Source of the DNA: Actinomycetota bacterium
GTDB taxonomy: Bacteria; Actinomycetota; Acidimicrobiia; Acidimicrobiales; SZUA-35
Assembly: GCA_027730885.1 (NCBI GenBank)
Contig: JAQCHM010000157.1
Location: 1 to 7,541 of the forward strand
Reading direction: 5' to 3'
Length of the DNA: 7,541 nucleotides
Shown one piece after another: positions 1-5,668 of the stretch. The first letter of the stretch is position 1; each line of letters starts with the position of its first letter. Under the pieces are notes generated by a model. It saw only the letters and a list, made by a program, of their open reading frames with translations. It did no database searches and was not told the DNA's origin. The position numbers and the translations under genes are program-made.

Positions 1-1
1 G

Positions 2-202
2 TTTGGACAGATCGCGGCCAAGACGCTCGTCTGCGCCGGCGAGTTCGACGACCAGGCCCCCCTGGCCAACAGCCAAGCGCTCGTCGCCGGCATTCCCGAC
101 GCCGAGCTACGCGTCTTCGTCGGTGGCCACCTGTTCCTGATGCAAGATCGCTCCGCCTTCCCCGCGATCATCGCCTGGCTGACCGATCACCACCTCGACT
201 GA
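2..202 (+). CDS. Alpha/beta-hydrolase family protein, C-terminal fragment
   Basis: This is the last 66 codons of a gene that begins before the window. The fragment carries the end of an alpha/beta-hydrolase fold. A strand reading AAKTLVCAGEFDDQAP has the G-x-x-D-x-x-x-P pattern that places the acid of the catalytic triad (Asp16 of the fragment). A later VFVGGHLFLMQ places the catalytic histidine (His43). The nucleophile serine and oxyanion region lie outside the window, so the substrate cannot be called; esterase, lipase, dienelactone-type hydrolase and haloperoxidase-like enzymes all share these end motifs. The TGA stop lies within a 13-bp tandem duplication, followed directly by an intergenic repeat element and the convergent acetyltransferase gene. 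Fold assignment is fairly secure; specific function is unknown. Confidence 0.75.
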   Translation, partial: FGQIAAKTLVCAGEFDDQAPLANSQALVAGIPDAELRVFVGGHLFLMQDRSAFPAIIAWLTDHHLD

Positions 203-220
203 CCCCTTCGACTGACCCCT
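195..220. repeat. 13-bp perfect tandem duplication over the hydrolase stop codon
   Basis: TCGACTGACCCCT occurs twice head to tail (195-207 and 208-220) with no mismatch. The first copy contains the hydrolase TGA (200-202); the second carries an out-of-frame TGA. The last T of the duplication is also the first base of the TTCTGCAAG arm of the neighbouring repeat element. Confidence 0.9.
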
Positions 221-266
221 TCTGCAAGCCCCCGACCCCACCACGGGTGGCTGCGGGCTTACAGAA
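220..266. terminator. Probable bidirectional terminator hairpin within repeat copy A
   Basis: TTCTGCAAGCCC (220-231) pairs with GGGCTTACAGAA (255-266) over 12 positions with one mismatch. Inside it is a second perfect stem, CCACC-ACG-GGTGG (238-250). It lies 17 bases after the hydrolase stop and about 50 bases beyond the acetyltransferase stop on the other strand. There is no U-tract on either side, so it would be a GC-rich hairpin without the classic tail, as is common in high-GC actinobacteria. The terminator role is inferred from position and folding only. Confidence 0.5.
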
Positions 267-296
267 CGGGGCTGCGGGGGCCGCAACTTGCAGATC
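220..296. repeat. Intergenic heptamer-phased repeat element, copy A
   Basis: This fills most of the gap between the hydrolase (+) and the acetyltransferase (-). Heptamers sit at 222 (CTGCAAG), 251 (CTGCGGG, degenerate), 258 (CTTACAG, one change) and 287 (CTTGCAG), giving start spacings of 29, 7 and 29. The right half (258-296) matches 6995-7034 of copy B at about 34 of 39 aligned positions, including a shared GAACGGGG and a shared TGCGGGGGCCG. The outer arms TCTGCAAG (221-228) and CTTGCAGA (287-294) are perfect inverted repeats. Compared with copy B, a 29-base central block is missing. I do not recognise the family. Confidence 0.8.
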
Positions 297-315
297 GAGG
301 CACGTCTTGGGCCGG

Positions 316-1047
316 TCAGACGACGGGCGGGCCGAGTTCGCACTCCTCGTAGCCCAGGGTCGGCTGGAAACCCATCGCCAGGTAGATGCGCTTGGCCGAC
401 TCGTTGCCGTCGGAGCAGTTGAGCCCGATCACTTCGATCGGGCGACGACGCCGATGCAGGCGATCGATGACACCCGCCGTTACCGCCGCGCCGAGACCGT
501 CCCCCCGATGGGCCGGGTGAGTGAAGACCGCCCCGATGGCGGCTACCGAGTAGGTGTCGCTCAATACATGGGTGCCGGCGGCGGCCACCAGCGAGCCGCC
601 CCGACGGGTGCCGACGAACGTCTGATCGGCAATTATCTGGGGGAGGAAGAACGCGGCCCCGGGTTCGGCGGCGTACAAACCGGCAAGCTCGTCGGCGTGA
701 TGGGGGCCGAGGGGCAGGACCGGCTCGGAGCTCCCATCGGTGCCCGTTGGCACGGCGCTCGGATCGGTCAGGTGATAGCGGTGATAGGCGCGCTGCCAGA
801 CGACGGACCGGCCTGCTGACTGCATCGCCGCAGCGATCCCGACGGGCCCGGTGACGAGGGTGTCCGGCAGAAGAACGGAGAGGCGGCCGGCGGCGAGTTC
901 GGAGGCGAGGGCCAGCGAGCCGCCTTGGTCGACGGTGGAGACGGCATAGACGACCGACTGACCGGACGCCGACCCGTCGGAGCCGGGAAGGCCGACCAGT
1001 CCGACCGCGGCCCGGTCGTTCATCCACCACGTGCTGGCCGACCACAC
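316..1047 (-). CDS. GNAT-family N-acetyltransferase (start uncertain, possible frameshift at its 5' end)
   Basis: The GNAT fold is in the C-terminal half. Residues about 168-187 (VAAIGAVFTHPAHRGDGLGA) hold the R-G-x-G-L-G acetyl-CoA pyrophosphate loop. Residues 209-227 end in SAKRIYLAMGF, the usual helix and strand that finish the fold. The N-terminal ~100 residues resemble the extra N-terminal domain of two-domain FR47-like acetyltransferases. The first in-frame start is GTG at 1047, giving 243 aa, but the frame stays open upstream to 1080 and encodes WTQLLDEPVW, which reads like genuine protein of this family. No ATG, GTG or TTG is in that frame before the stop at 1081-1083. An ATG at 1070-1072 is out of phase by one base. 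The gene follows the decarboxylase-family gene by about 58 bases on the same strand and has no -10 of its own, so it is probably cotranscribed. The acceptor substrate is unknown. Confidence 0.8.
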   Translation of the reverse strand: MWSASTWWMNDRAAVGLVGLPGSDGSASGQSVVYAVSTVDQGGSLALASELAAGRLSVLLPDTLVTGPVGIAAAMQSAGRSVVWQRAYHRYHLTDPSAVPTGTDGSSEPVLPLGPHHADELAGLYAAEPGAAFFLPQIIADQTFVGTRRGGSLVAAAGTHVLSDTYSVAAIGAVFTHPAHRGDGLGAAVTAGVIDRLHRRRRPIEVIGLNCSDGNESAKRIYLAMGFQPTLGYEECELGPPVV

Positions 1048-1105
1048 AGGCTCGTCGAGCAGCTGGGTCCATCGACCTGATCACGCTCCAGCCGTCGACC
1101 AGCCG

Positions 1106-1687
1106 TCAGTAGGGCCAGGCCGGCGTCTCGCCGGGAGGCAGGTCGACCTGGAACGTGTTGAGGGTCAGCGAGATGAGGCAGTAGTAGCCGATGAGTTGGG
1201 TCAGCTCGACCATGCCTTGATCGCCGACCTCGGCCTGCGCTGCCCCGTACACGGCGTCGCTCACCCGCCCGTCGCTCAGGAGCATCCGGGTGAACTCGTA
1301 GACCGCGGCCTCGTCAGCCCGGGCCAACTCGGGTCGGTCGCCCTTTTCGATCGCGGCAACCGCCTCGGCCGACACCCCCGCCTGGACGGCCAGTCGCGAA
1401 TGGGCGTACCACTCGAAGTTCGACTTCCAGTGCGCTCCGACCATGCACACGGCCAGTTCGAGCAGACGGTTGTCGATGGCGGTGTCGAAGCGCAGCGCTT
1501 CACCCAATGCCACGACCTTGCGGCCGGTGTTTGCCGCGTGCATCGCCGCGTTGAACGGACCGACGAGAGCGCCCTCGGCGTTGATGAACCGAGACGCGTC
1601 GCCCCGCTTGCCGTTGACGACGTTGTTCCAAACCTCCTGCTGCTCGGAGGTGAGGTCTTCGTTCGGAATGAAGGGCAGTCGGGTCAT
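1106..1687 (-). CDS. Carboxymuconolactone decarboxylase (CMD/AhpD-like) family protein
   Basis: The 193-aa product is all-helical in character. Its core motif is at residues 77-104: LELAVCMVGAHWKSNFEWYAH followed by LAVQAG. This matches the CMD-family pattern of a helix with H-W-x4-E-W-x2-H and a following small-residue helix (Cys81, His86, Trp87, Glu92, Trp93, His96). The paired C-x-x-C of AhpD peroxiredoxin reductases is absent; only Cys81 is present, so a thiol-disulfide AhpD role is unlikely. Such single-domain proteins are common in actinobacteria and mostly have no known substrate. ATG at 1687 was chosen because the protein then begins MTRLPFIPNE and a TAGCGT -10 lies 7 bases upstream; a longer open frame reaching 1879 runs back through the neighbouring gene and has no conserved look. 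It lies between a small membrane protein gene and the acetyltransferase, all on the same strand. Confidence 0.8.
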   Translation of the reverse strand: MTRLPFIPNEDLTSEQQEVWNNVVNGKRGDASRFINAEGALVGPFNAAMHAANTGRKVVALGEALRFDTAIDNRLLELAVCMVGAHWKSNFEWYAHSRLAVQAGVSAEAVAAIEKGDRPELARADEAAVYEFTRMLLSDGRVSDAVYGAAQAEVGDQGMVELTQLIGYYCLISLTLNTFQVDLPPGETPAWPY

Positions 1688-1700
1688 GACCCGGACGCTA
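1688..1700 (-). promoter_or_regulatory. -10 element for a leaderless decarboxylase-family mRNA
   Basis: On the minus strand TAGCGT (complement of 1695-1700) is followed by 7 bases (CCGGGTC) and the ATG. This fits TANNNT with transcription starting at or next to the start codon. No Shine-Dalgarno sequence and no clear -35 were seen. Confidence 0.5.
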
Positions 1701-1736
1701 TCCCAGCCGCTCCCCCACCCCAGAAGTTCGAACGGG

Positions 1737-1982
1737 TCAGCGGCGCTGGGAGCGAGCGGTGCGGAACAGGACCAGGTGGTAGGTTCCCGCGACCGACGTG
1801 AGCAGGAAGCGGAGCAAGGTTCCGGCTGGGTCACCGTCCTGGACGGCCTGTGCGACCCACCAAGCGCCAAGGGCCACAACCCCCATCATGACGATCAGCG
1901 CGGACAGGGCCGTAACTCCCCAGCCGGAACGTGCTCTCTTTTCCCTCCACAGGAACGCAGTTGTGTTGCGATGAACACTCAC
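1737..1982 (-). CDS. Small two-helix membrane protein, function unknown
   Basis: The 81-aa product has two likely membrane helices. The first is about residues 22-47 (GVTALSALIVMMGVVALGAW and the following WVAQAV) and the second about 54-73 (GTLLRFLLTSVAGTYHLVLF). The loop between them is short and acidic (QDGDP). Both ends are rich in Arg/Lys (Arg13, Lys15, Arg16, Arg18 and the tail RTARSQRR), so by the positive-inside rule both termini should be cytoplasmic. The frame stays open far upstream, antisense to the hydrolase gene at 2106, but that part is low-complexity and not credible. GTG at 1980-1982 is chosen because TAACGT lies 7 bases before it, matching the other gene heads here. It ends 49 bases before the decarboxylase-family start on the same strand. 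I do not recognise a family; homologues would be the best test. Confidence 0.6.
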   Translation of the reverse strand: MSVHRNTTAFLWREKRARSGWGVTALSALIVMMGVVALGAWWVAQAVQDGDPAGTLLRFLLTSVAGTYHLVLFRTARSQRR

Positions 1983-1995
1983 AGAGGAGACGTTA
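1983..1995 (-). promoter_or_regulatory. -10 element for the small membrane protein gene
   Basis: TAACGT (complement of 1990-1995) is followed by CTCCTCT (7 bases) and the GTG start. The spacing equals that at the decarboxylase-family gene. No -35 is evident. Evidence is partly circular, because this hexamer helped choose the start. Confidence 0.4.
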
Positions 1996-2066
1996 CGTCC
2001 GGGTGGACCGGGCGGGCGAGAGGCGTCTTGCTCCCCCGGGCAAGTCGCTTCAGCCAGACGAATGGA

Positions 2067-2105
2067 GCCGGCCGAGTAGGGCCGGACGAGTAGTACAGTT
2101 CGCCC
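2067..2105 (+). promoter_or_regulatory. Promoter of the metallo-hydrolase gene, with a 14-base-period repeat upstream of the -10
   Basis: TACAGT (2094-2099) is followed by TCGCCC and the ATG at 2106, giving a leaderless-type spacing of 6. Directly upstream are two near-identical 13-mers, GCCGGCCGAGTAG (2067-2079) and GCCGGACGAGTAG (2081-2093), differing at one base and offset by 14. They occupy the place of the -35, and no TTGACA-like hexamer is visible. They could be an activator site or just a duplication. Confidence 0.5.
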
Positions 2106-2723
2106 ATGGACGTCACCAAGACCCTGCACTGGAACGACACCGATGTCGAGGTTCACAAGATCGTCGTCGGCCCGGTCGACAACAACGTGTTCGTCATCCG
2201 GTGCCGCCACACCGGAGAGGCGGTGCTCCTCGACGCGGCCAACGAGCACGAGCGACTCCTCGAGCTGGCAACCACCCTCGGCGTGCGCACGATTCTCGAG
2301 ACCCACGGGCACTGGGATCACATCCAGGCCATCCCCGCGGTCCGCGACGCCGGTTTCGAAGTAGGGGTCACCGCGGCTGACGCCCACATGCTCCCGAGTT
2401 ACGACTACATCCTCGAAGACGATTCGATGATCGAGTTCGGGAACCTCCGACTCCACACGGTCACTACCCCCGGACACACCGCCGGTTCGATCTGTTTCAA
2501 GCTGGTCGACAAGCCGCTGTTGTTCACCGGCGACACGCTGTTCCCGGGTGGTCCCGGCAACACGAGCTACGAGGGCGGCGACTTCGAGACGATCATTCGG
2601 TCTATCGACAACCGTCTCCTCACCTACGCCAAGGACACATTGGTGCTCCCAGGACACGGCGACAACACCACCATCGGCAACGAGCGCCCGCACCTGGAGG
2701 AGTGGGTCGATCGAGGCTGGTGA
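2106..2723 (+). CDS. Metallo-beta-lactamase-fold hydrolase (glyoxalase II-like)
   Basis: The 205-aa protein has the full metal-binding set of the metallo-beta-lactamase superfamily. HxHxDH is at residues 67-72 (THGHWDH). The third histidine is His124 in TPGHTAGS, the bridging aspartate is Asp143 in FTGDTLF, and the last histidine is His184 in LPGHGDNTTIGNERPH. The PGHTAGS, TGD and PGHG-x-x-T-x-x-x-E-x-x-x-N/H arrangement is typical of glyoxalase II-like thioester hydrolases and relatives such as persulfide dioxygenases. It lacks the long C-terminal substrate domain of classical glyoxalase II, so the substrate is open. No signal peptide is seen, so it is probably cytoplasmic. The ATG is fixed by a -10 six bases upstream. 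The gene is convergent with the crotonase gene, leaving only 19 bases between stops. Superfamily assignment is firm; the specific reaction is not. Confidence 0.88.
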   Translation: MDVTKTLHWNDTDVEVHKIVVGPVDNNVFVIRCRHTGEAVLLDAANEHERLLELATTLGVRTILETHGHWDHIQAIPAVRDAGFEVGVTAADAHMLPSYDYILEDDSMIEFGNLRLHTVTTPGHTAGSICFKLVDKPLLFTGDTLFPGGPGNTSYEGGDFETIIRSIDNRLLTYAKDTLVLPGHGDNTTIGNERPHLEEWVDRGW

Positions 2724-2732
2724 CCGCGGTCA
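2721..2732. repeat. 12-bp perfect palindrome over the metallo-hydrolase stop
   Basis: TGACCGCGGTCA is its own reverse complement and begins with the hydrolase TGA. It lies in the 19-base gap between two convergent genes. It may be incidental; as a hairpin it would be small. Confidence 0.5.
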
Positions 2733-2742
2733 GGAGCGGAGA

Positions 2743-3525
2743 TCAGGGCTGCGGCCGCCAGATGGCAGCTGCGTCAGGGTGAAGATTGGCCAGCGCGATG
2801 AGGTCGGCATCGGCCTCGGACGCGTCGCCCATGGACGTCAGTCGGCTGTAACCCCGGAACGTGGTCTTGGTCATGTGGATCGCCAACTCGGGCAACGCGG
2901 CGACCCTCGCCGCCCAACGATCCACGGCCGCGTCGAGGTCCTCGTCGGCAACGCATTCGTGGGCGATGCCCCAATCAGCCGCCTTGGAGCCGTCGATGCG
3001 TTCGGCCAGCATTACGAGCTGACGAGCGCGGGCCGCTCCGACCTCACCGATCAGCCGTGGGATGGCGGCCCACGTCAGCGGCACGGCCAACTCGACCTCG
3101 GGCACGTACCACTGGGTTCCTGCCGTGGTGATCCGGAAATCACACGACAGGGCGAAGCACATCCCGCCGCCCACGGCATGGCCTTGCACACGGGCGATCG
3201 TGGGGATCTCGCAGTCCTCGATGGCTCTGCACGCTCGCCGTCCGAGGTGGGCGTACCAACGCTTGCCCCGGGTCGAGGTGGGGGCGTCGGGGTCGGGTTC
3301 TGGCCTTCGATCGGCGCCGGCGGAGAACGACCGACCCTTCCCGCCCAGGACCACGACCTTGGCGTCGTGTTCTCGTTCGAGCGACTGGAACAGATCGCCG
3401 ACCTCCCGCAACATCACGGGATCGATGGCATTCAGCTTGTGCGGCCGGTCGAGCCAGATCCGCAGGACCTCACCGTCGCGTTCGGAGTCGAGCATCGTGT
3501 ACTGGTCAGTGATCGCATCTCCCAT
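2743..3525 (-). CDS. Enoyl-CoA hydratase/isomerase (crotonase) family protein
   Basis: The 260-aa length is normal for a single-domain crotonase. Residues 24-34 (WLDRPHKLNAI) are the usual N-terminal strand and turn. Residues 66-72 (SFSAGAD) form the first oxyanion-hole segment. GHAVGGGMCFALSCDFR (115-131) forms the second oxyanion-hole helix, and VPEVELAVPL (141-150) the loop with the second catalytic acid. Glu143 aligns with the hydratase glutamate of the PE-motif (Glu164 in rat enoyl-CoA hydratase). The other hydratase glutamate (Glu144 in the rat enzyme, in GGGxE) is replaced by Cys123. One remaining acid suggests an isomerase or another crotonase reaction rather than true hydration, but this is inference. 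ATG at 3525 is supported by a TAGGTT -10 six bases upstream; Met11 is an alternative. The gene is divergent from sufC, sharing its promoter region. Confidence 0.87.
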   Translation of the reverse strand: MGDAITDQYTMLDSERDGEVLRIWLDRPHKLNAIDPVMLREVGDLFQSLEREHDAKVVVLGGKGRSFSAGADRRPEPDPDAPTSTRGKRWYAHLGRRACRAIEDCEIPTIARVQGHAVGGGMCFALSCDFRITTAGTQWYVPEVELAVPLTWAAIPRLIGEVGAARARQLVMLAERIDGSKAADWGIAHECVADEDLDAAVDRWAARVAALPELAIHMTKTTFRGYSRLTSMGDASEADADLIALANLHPDAAAIWRPQP

Positions 3526-3560
3526 GCCTCGAACCTATTTCTACTATCCAGGCAGTACAA
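3526..3560 (-). promoter_or_regulatory. Promoter of the crotonase gene, overlapping the sufC promoter
   Basis: On the minus strand TTGTAC (complement of 3555-3560) lies 17 bases before TAGGTT (complement of 3532-3537), which is 6 bases before the ATG. The TTG of the -35 and the TANNNT of the -10 fit a sigma-70 type promoter with a leaderless start. Its -35 covers nearly the same bases as the -35 of sufC on the other strand. Confidence 0.55.
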
Positions 3561-3590
3561 ATTCGGAGGGCCGCTCAGTAAACTGCCGGC
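3556..3590 (+). promoter_or_regulatory. Promoter of the sufC-sufS-sufU operon
   Basis: TACAAA (3556-3561) stands 17 bases before TAAACT (3579-3584), which is followed by GCCGGC and the ATG at 3591. The -10 is good; the -35 is weak (3 of 6 to TTGACA). An inverted pair GGCAGT (3551-3556) and ACTGCC (3582-3587) touches both promoter boxes and could be an operator. No Shine-Dalgarno precedes the ATG. Confidence 0.55.
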
Positions 3591-4385
3591 ATGACTGTGC
3601 CGCCCAGCGATCCGTCTTCCAGTGATCCAGCCGCGAATGCACCGCTCTTCGTCATCGAGGACCTGCACGTCAGCACCGTCGGCGACGACCCCACCGCCAT
3701 TCTCAACGGGGTGTCACTGACGGTCAACGAGGGCGAGATCCACGCACTGATGGGCCCGAACGGGTCGGGCAAATCGACCTTGGCCTCCACGCTCCTCGGC
3801 TCCCCCGACTATCAGGTGACCGGCGGCCGGATCCTGTTCAGGGGCGATGACATCACCGAGTGGGGCACCGACGTGCGAGGCAAGGCGGGCCTCTTCCTTG
3901 CCTTCCAGTACCCCCAGGAGATCGCAGGGGTCTCGGTGCTCAACTTCCTTCGCCAGGCGCTGTCGGCTCGCAAGGGCATGGACATGAGCGTCCTCGAACT
4001 CCGGCTGGCGCTGATGGACTGGATGAAGCGGCTGGAGATGGACGAGTCGTTCATGAGCCGCTACGTGAACGAAGGCTTCTCCGGTGGCGAGAAGAAGCGG
4101 AACGAGATCCTGCAGATGGCAATCCTCGAACCGGAGATGGCCATTCTCGACGAGACGGACTCGGGGCTCGACATCGATGCATTGCGGACCGTTGCAACCG
4201 GCGTGCAGGAGGTCCGCAAGGAGCGGCCACGACTGGGTACCCTGGCGATCACCCACTACCAGCGCCTGCTCGACTACCTGCAGCCCGATGTCGTCCACAT
4301 CCTGATCGACGGTCGAGTGGTCGAAAGCGGTGGAATCGAACTGGCCGAGCGTCTCGAACGAGACGGTTACGAGAGCTTCCGATGA
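3591..4385 (+). CDS. sufC: SufC, Fe-S cluster assembly ATPase (first copy)
   Basis: SufC is the cytoplasmic ABC-type ATPase that acts with the SufB/SufD scaffold in iron-sulfur cluster assembly. The 264-aa protein has every ABC motif: Walker A GPNGSGKS (55-62), Q-loop in AFQYPQE (Gln106), signature FSGGEKKR (163-170), Walker B AILDETDSGLD (184-194, with Glu188) and the H-loop His222 in ITHYQRLL. FQYP, SGGEKKRNE and DSGLDIDAL are specific to SufC rather than transporter ATPases. The N-terminus has about 17 extra residues rich in Pro, Ser, Asp and Ala before the usual start of the fold; the -10 six bases upstream supports this ATG. It heads an operon and overlaps sufS by 4 bases (ATGA). In actinobacterial suf operons sufC normally follows sufB and sufD; here it has no scaffold gene in front. 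A second, diverged sufC lies at the right end. Confidence 0.95.
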   Translation: MTVPPSDPSSSDPAANAPLFVIEDLHVSTVGDDPTAILNGVSLTVNEGEIHALMGPNGSGKSTLASTLLGSPDYQVTGGRILFRGDDITEWGTDVRGKAGLFLAFQYPQEIAGVSVLNFLRQALSARKGMDMSVLELRLALMDWMKRLEMDESFMSRYVNEGFSGGEKKRNEILQMAILEPEMAILDETDSGLDIDALRTVATGVQEVRKERPRLGTLAITHYQRLLDYLQPDVVHILIDGRVVESGGIELAERLERDGYESFR

Positions 4386-5614
4386 CATTCGACGTCCAAG
4401 CGATCCGCAAGGACTTCCCCATCCTCCATCACCTCCAGGACGGCCGGCGCCTGGCCTTTCTCGACTCGGCCGCCTCGTCGCAACGCCCGATCCAGGTCAT
4501 CGAGGCCATGGACCTGCTGTACACGACCAGCTACGCCAACGTACATCGAGGCGTCTACCGCTTGGCCGAGCGCGCGACCAACGCCTTCGAGGCGGCACGG
4601 TCCAAGGTCGCGGCATTCATCGGCGCACCCAGCCACGACGAGGTCGTCTTCACCAAGAACGCAACCGAGGCCATCAACCTGGTCGCCGGGTCCTGGGGCC
4701 GGGCCAATCTCGGACCGGGCGATGCGATCGTGCTCTCGCTGCTCGAACACCACGCCAACATCGTTCCGTGGCAGATGCTCGCGGCCGAAAAGGGCTTCGA
4801 GATTCGTTGGCTGGGGCTCACCGCCGACGGCCAACTCGATCTGACCGATCTCGATCGCCTCCTTGATGGTGCCAAGCTGCTCGGTGTGACGGCAATGTCC
4901 AACGTCCTCGGCACCCTCACTCCGATTCGCGTGCTGGCCGACGCGGCCCACGATCGGGGGGCACTGATTCTGGTCGACGCGTGCCAGTCGGTACCGCACC
5001 AGCCCACCGACGTGGTCGAGATGGGTGCCGACTTCGTAGCCTTCAGCGGCCACAAGATGCTTGGTCCGACCGGCATCGGCGTGCTCTGGGGCCGGGCCGA
5101 ACTGCTCGACGCCATGCCGCCGTTCCTCGGCGGAGGCGGCATGATCCTCAACGTCACCACCGAAGGCTTCATCCCCGACGCGGTGCCGGCGAAGTTCGAA
5201 GCCGGCACGCCGCCCATCGCCGAAGCGGTCGGTCTCGCCGCGGCCATCGGCTACCTCGAGAACATCGGTATGGACGCCATTCGGCGCCACGAGATCGAAC
5301 TCACCTCGTACGCCTTGCGCACGCTCCACGAACGCCTCGGCGACAGCCTCGTGATCCATGGCCCCTGCGAGCCCGCGCCGCGCGGCGGCGTGTTGTCCCT
5401 CGAGCTGCTCGATGTCCACGCTCACGACGTGAGCCAAGTGCTCGACGAGCACGCCGTCGCCATCCGCCCCGGCCACCATTGCGCCAAGCCGCTCATGCGT
5501 CATCTCGGCGTTCCGGCTACCGCGCGAGCCAGCTTGTACCTCTACAACGACACCGACGACGTCGACGCTCTTGCCGACGCTCTGGTGGCCGCCCGCGAGT
5601 TCTTCGCGCCCTGA
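4382..5614 (+). CDS. sufS: SufS, group II cysteine desulfurase
   Basis: SufS is a pyridoxal-phosphate enzyme that takes sulfur from L-cysteine, giving alanine and a protein-bound persulfide for cluster assembly. The 410-aa length matches the family. His123 and His124 lie in LEHHANIVPW, the cofactor-stacking segment. Asn175 is in AMSNVLGT, and Asp199 with Gln202 in LVDACQSVPH contact the cofactor. Lys225 in FSGHKMLGPTG is the Schiff-base lysine. Cys367 in IRPGHHCAKPLM is the catalytic persulfide cysteine, in the short-loop context typical of group II enzymes. Arg382 in ARASLYLYN should bind the substrate carboxylate. The start ATG overlaps the sufC stop as ATGA, so translation is probably coupled. 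The sufU gene follows after 54 bases. An 11-bp tandem duplication sits on its stop codon. Confidence 0.95.
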   Translation: MTFDVQAIRKDFPILHHLQDGRRLAFLDSAASSQRPIQVIEAMDLLYTTSYANVHRGVYRLAERATNAFEAARSKVAAFIGAPSHDEVVFTKNATEAINLVAGSWGRANLGPGDAIVLSLLEHHANIVPWQMLAAEKGFEIRWLGLTADGQLDLTDLDRLLDGAKLLGVTAMSNVLGTLTPIRVLADAAHDRGALILVDACQSVPHQPTDVVEMGADFVAFSGHKMLGPTGIGVLWGRAELLDAMPPFLGGGGMILNVTTEGFIPDAVPAKFEAGTPPIAEAVGLAAAIGYLENIGMDAIRRHEIELTSYALRTLHERLGDSLVIHGPCEPAPRGGVLSLELLDVHAHDVSQVLDEHAVAIRPGHHCAKPLMRHLGVPATARASLYLYNDTDDVDALADALVAAREFFAP

Positions 5615-5629
5615 CCCCGCCCTGACCCC
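5608..5629. repeat. 11-bp perfect tandem duplication over the sufS stop codon
   Basis: GCCCTGACCCC occurs at 5608-5618 and again at 5619-5629. The first copy contains the sufS TGA (5612-5614); the second carries an out-of-frame TGA. It lies in the sufS-sufU gap. Confidence 0.9.
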
Positions 5630-5653
5630 AGCACTCCCCCAATCCACACCGAC

Positions 5654-5659
5654 AAGGAG
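5654..5659 (+). promoter_or_regulatory. Strong Shine-Dalgarno for sufU
   Basis: AAGGAG lies 9 bases before the sufU ATG. It fixes that start and contrasts with the operon heads in this window, which show no such site. Confidence 0.8.
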
Positions 5660-5668
5660 CCATCTCTA

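Noticed and set aside
107..1084. Long minus-strand open frame of 325 codons overlapping the acetyltransferase
   Set aside because: Its translation is dominated by Arg, Pro and Gly, has no motif, and runs through the repeat element and the hydrolase end. It is a GC-driven shadow of the GNAT gene.
1983..2693. Upstream extension of the small membrane protein frame, antisense to the metallo-hydrolase
   Set aside because: It is a Val/Glu/Asp-rich complement of a strongly conserved gene and shows no domain; only the two-helix part after the GTG at 1982 looks like protein.
2721..2742. Palindrome between the metallo-hydrolase and crotonase genes as a terminator
   Set aside because: Only six base pairs with no loop and no U-tract; kept as a palindrome, not called a terminator.
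3542..3557. TACT-N8-AGTA as an IscR/Rrf2-type regulator site
   Set aside because: Four-base arms are too short and the match to known Rrf2 sites is poor; chance occurrence is likely.
3860..4381. Open frame that runs through sufC out of phase and joins the sufS frame, as if a longer SufS
   Set aside because: The region has all the SufC motifs in the other frame, and SufS of 410 aa from 4382 already has full family length.
4367..5647. 426-codon minus-strand open frame opposite sufS
   Set aside because: It is antisense to a fully conserved gene and has composition typical of a complement shadow, with no recognisable domain.
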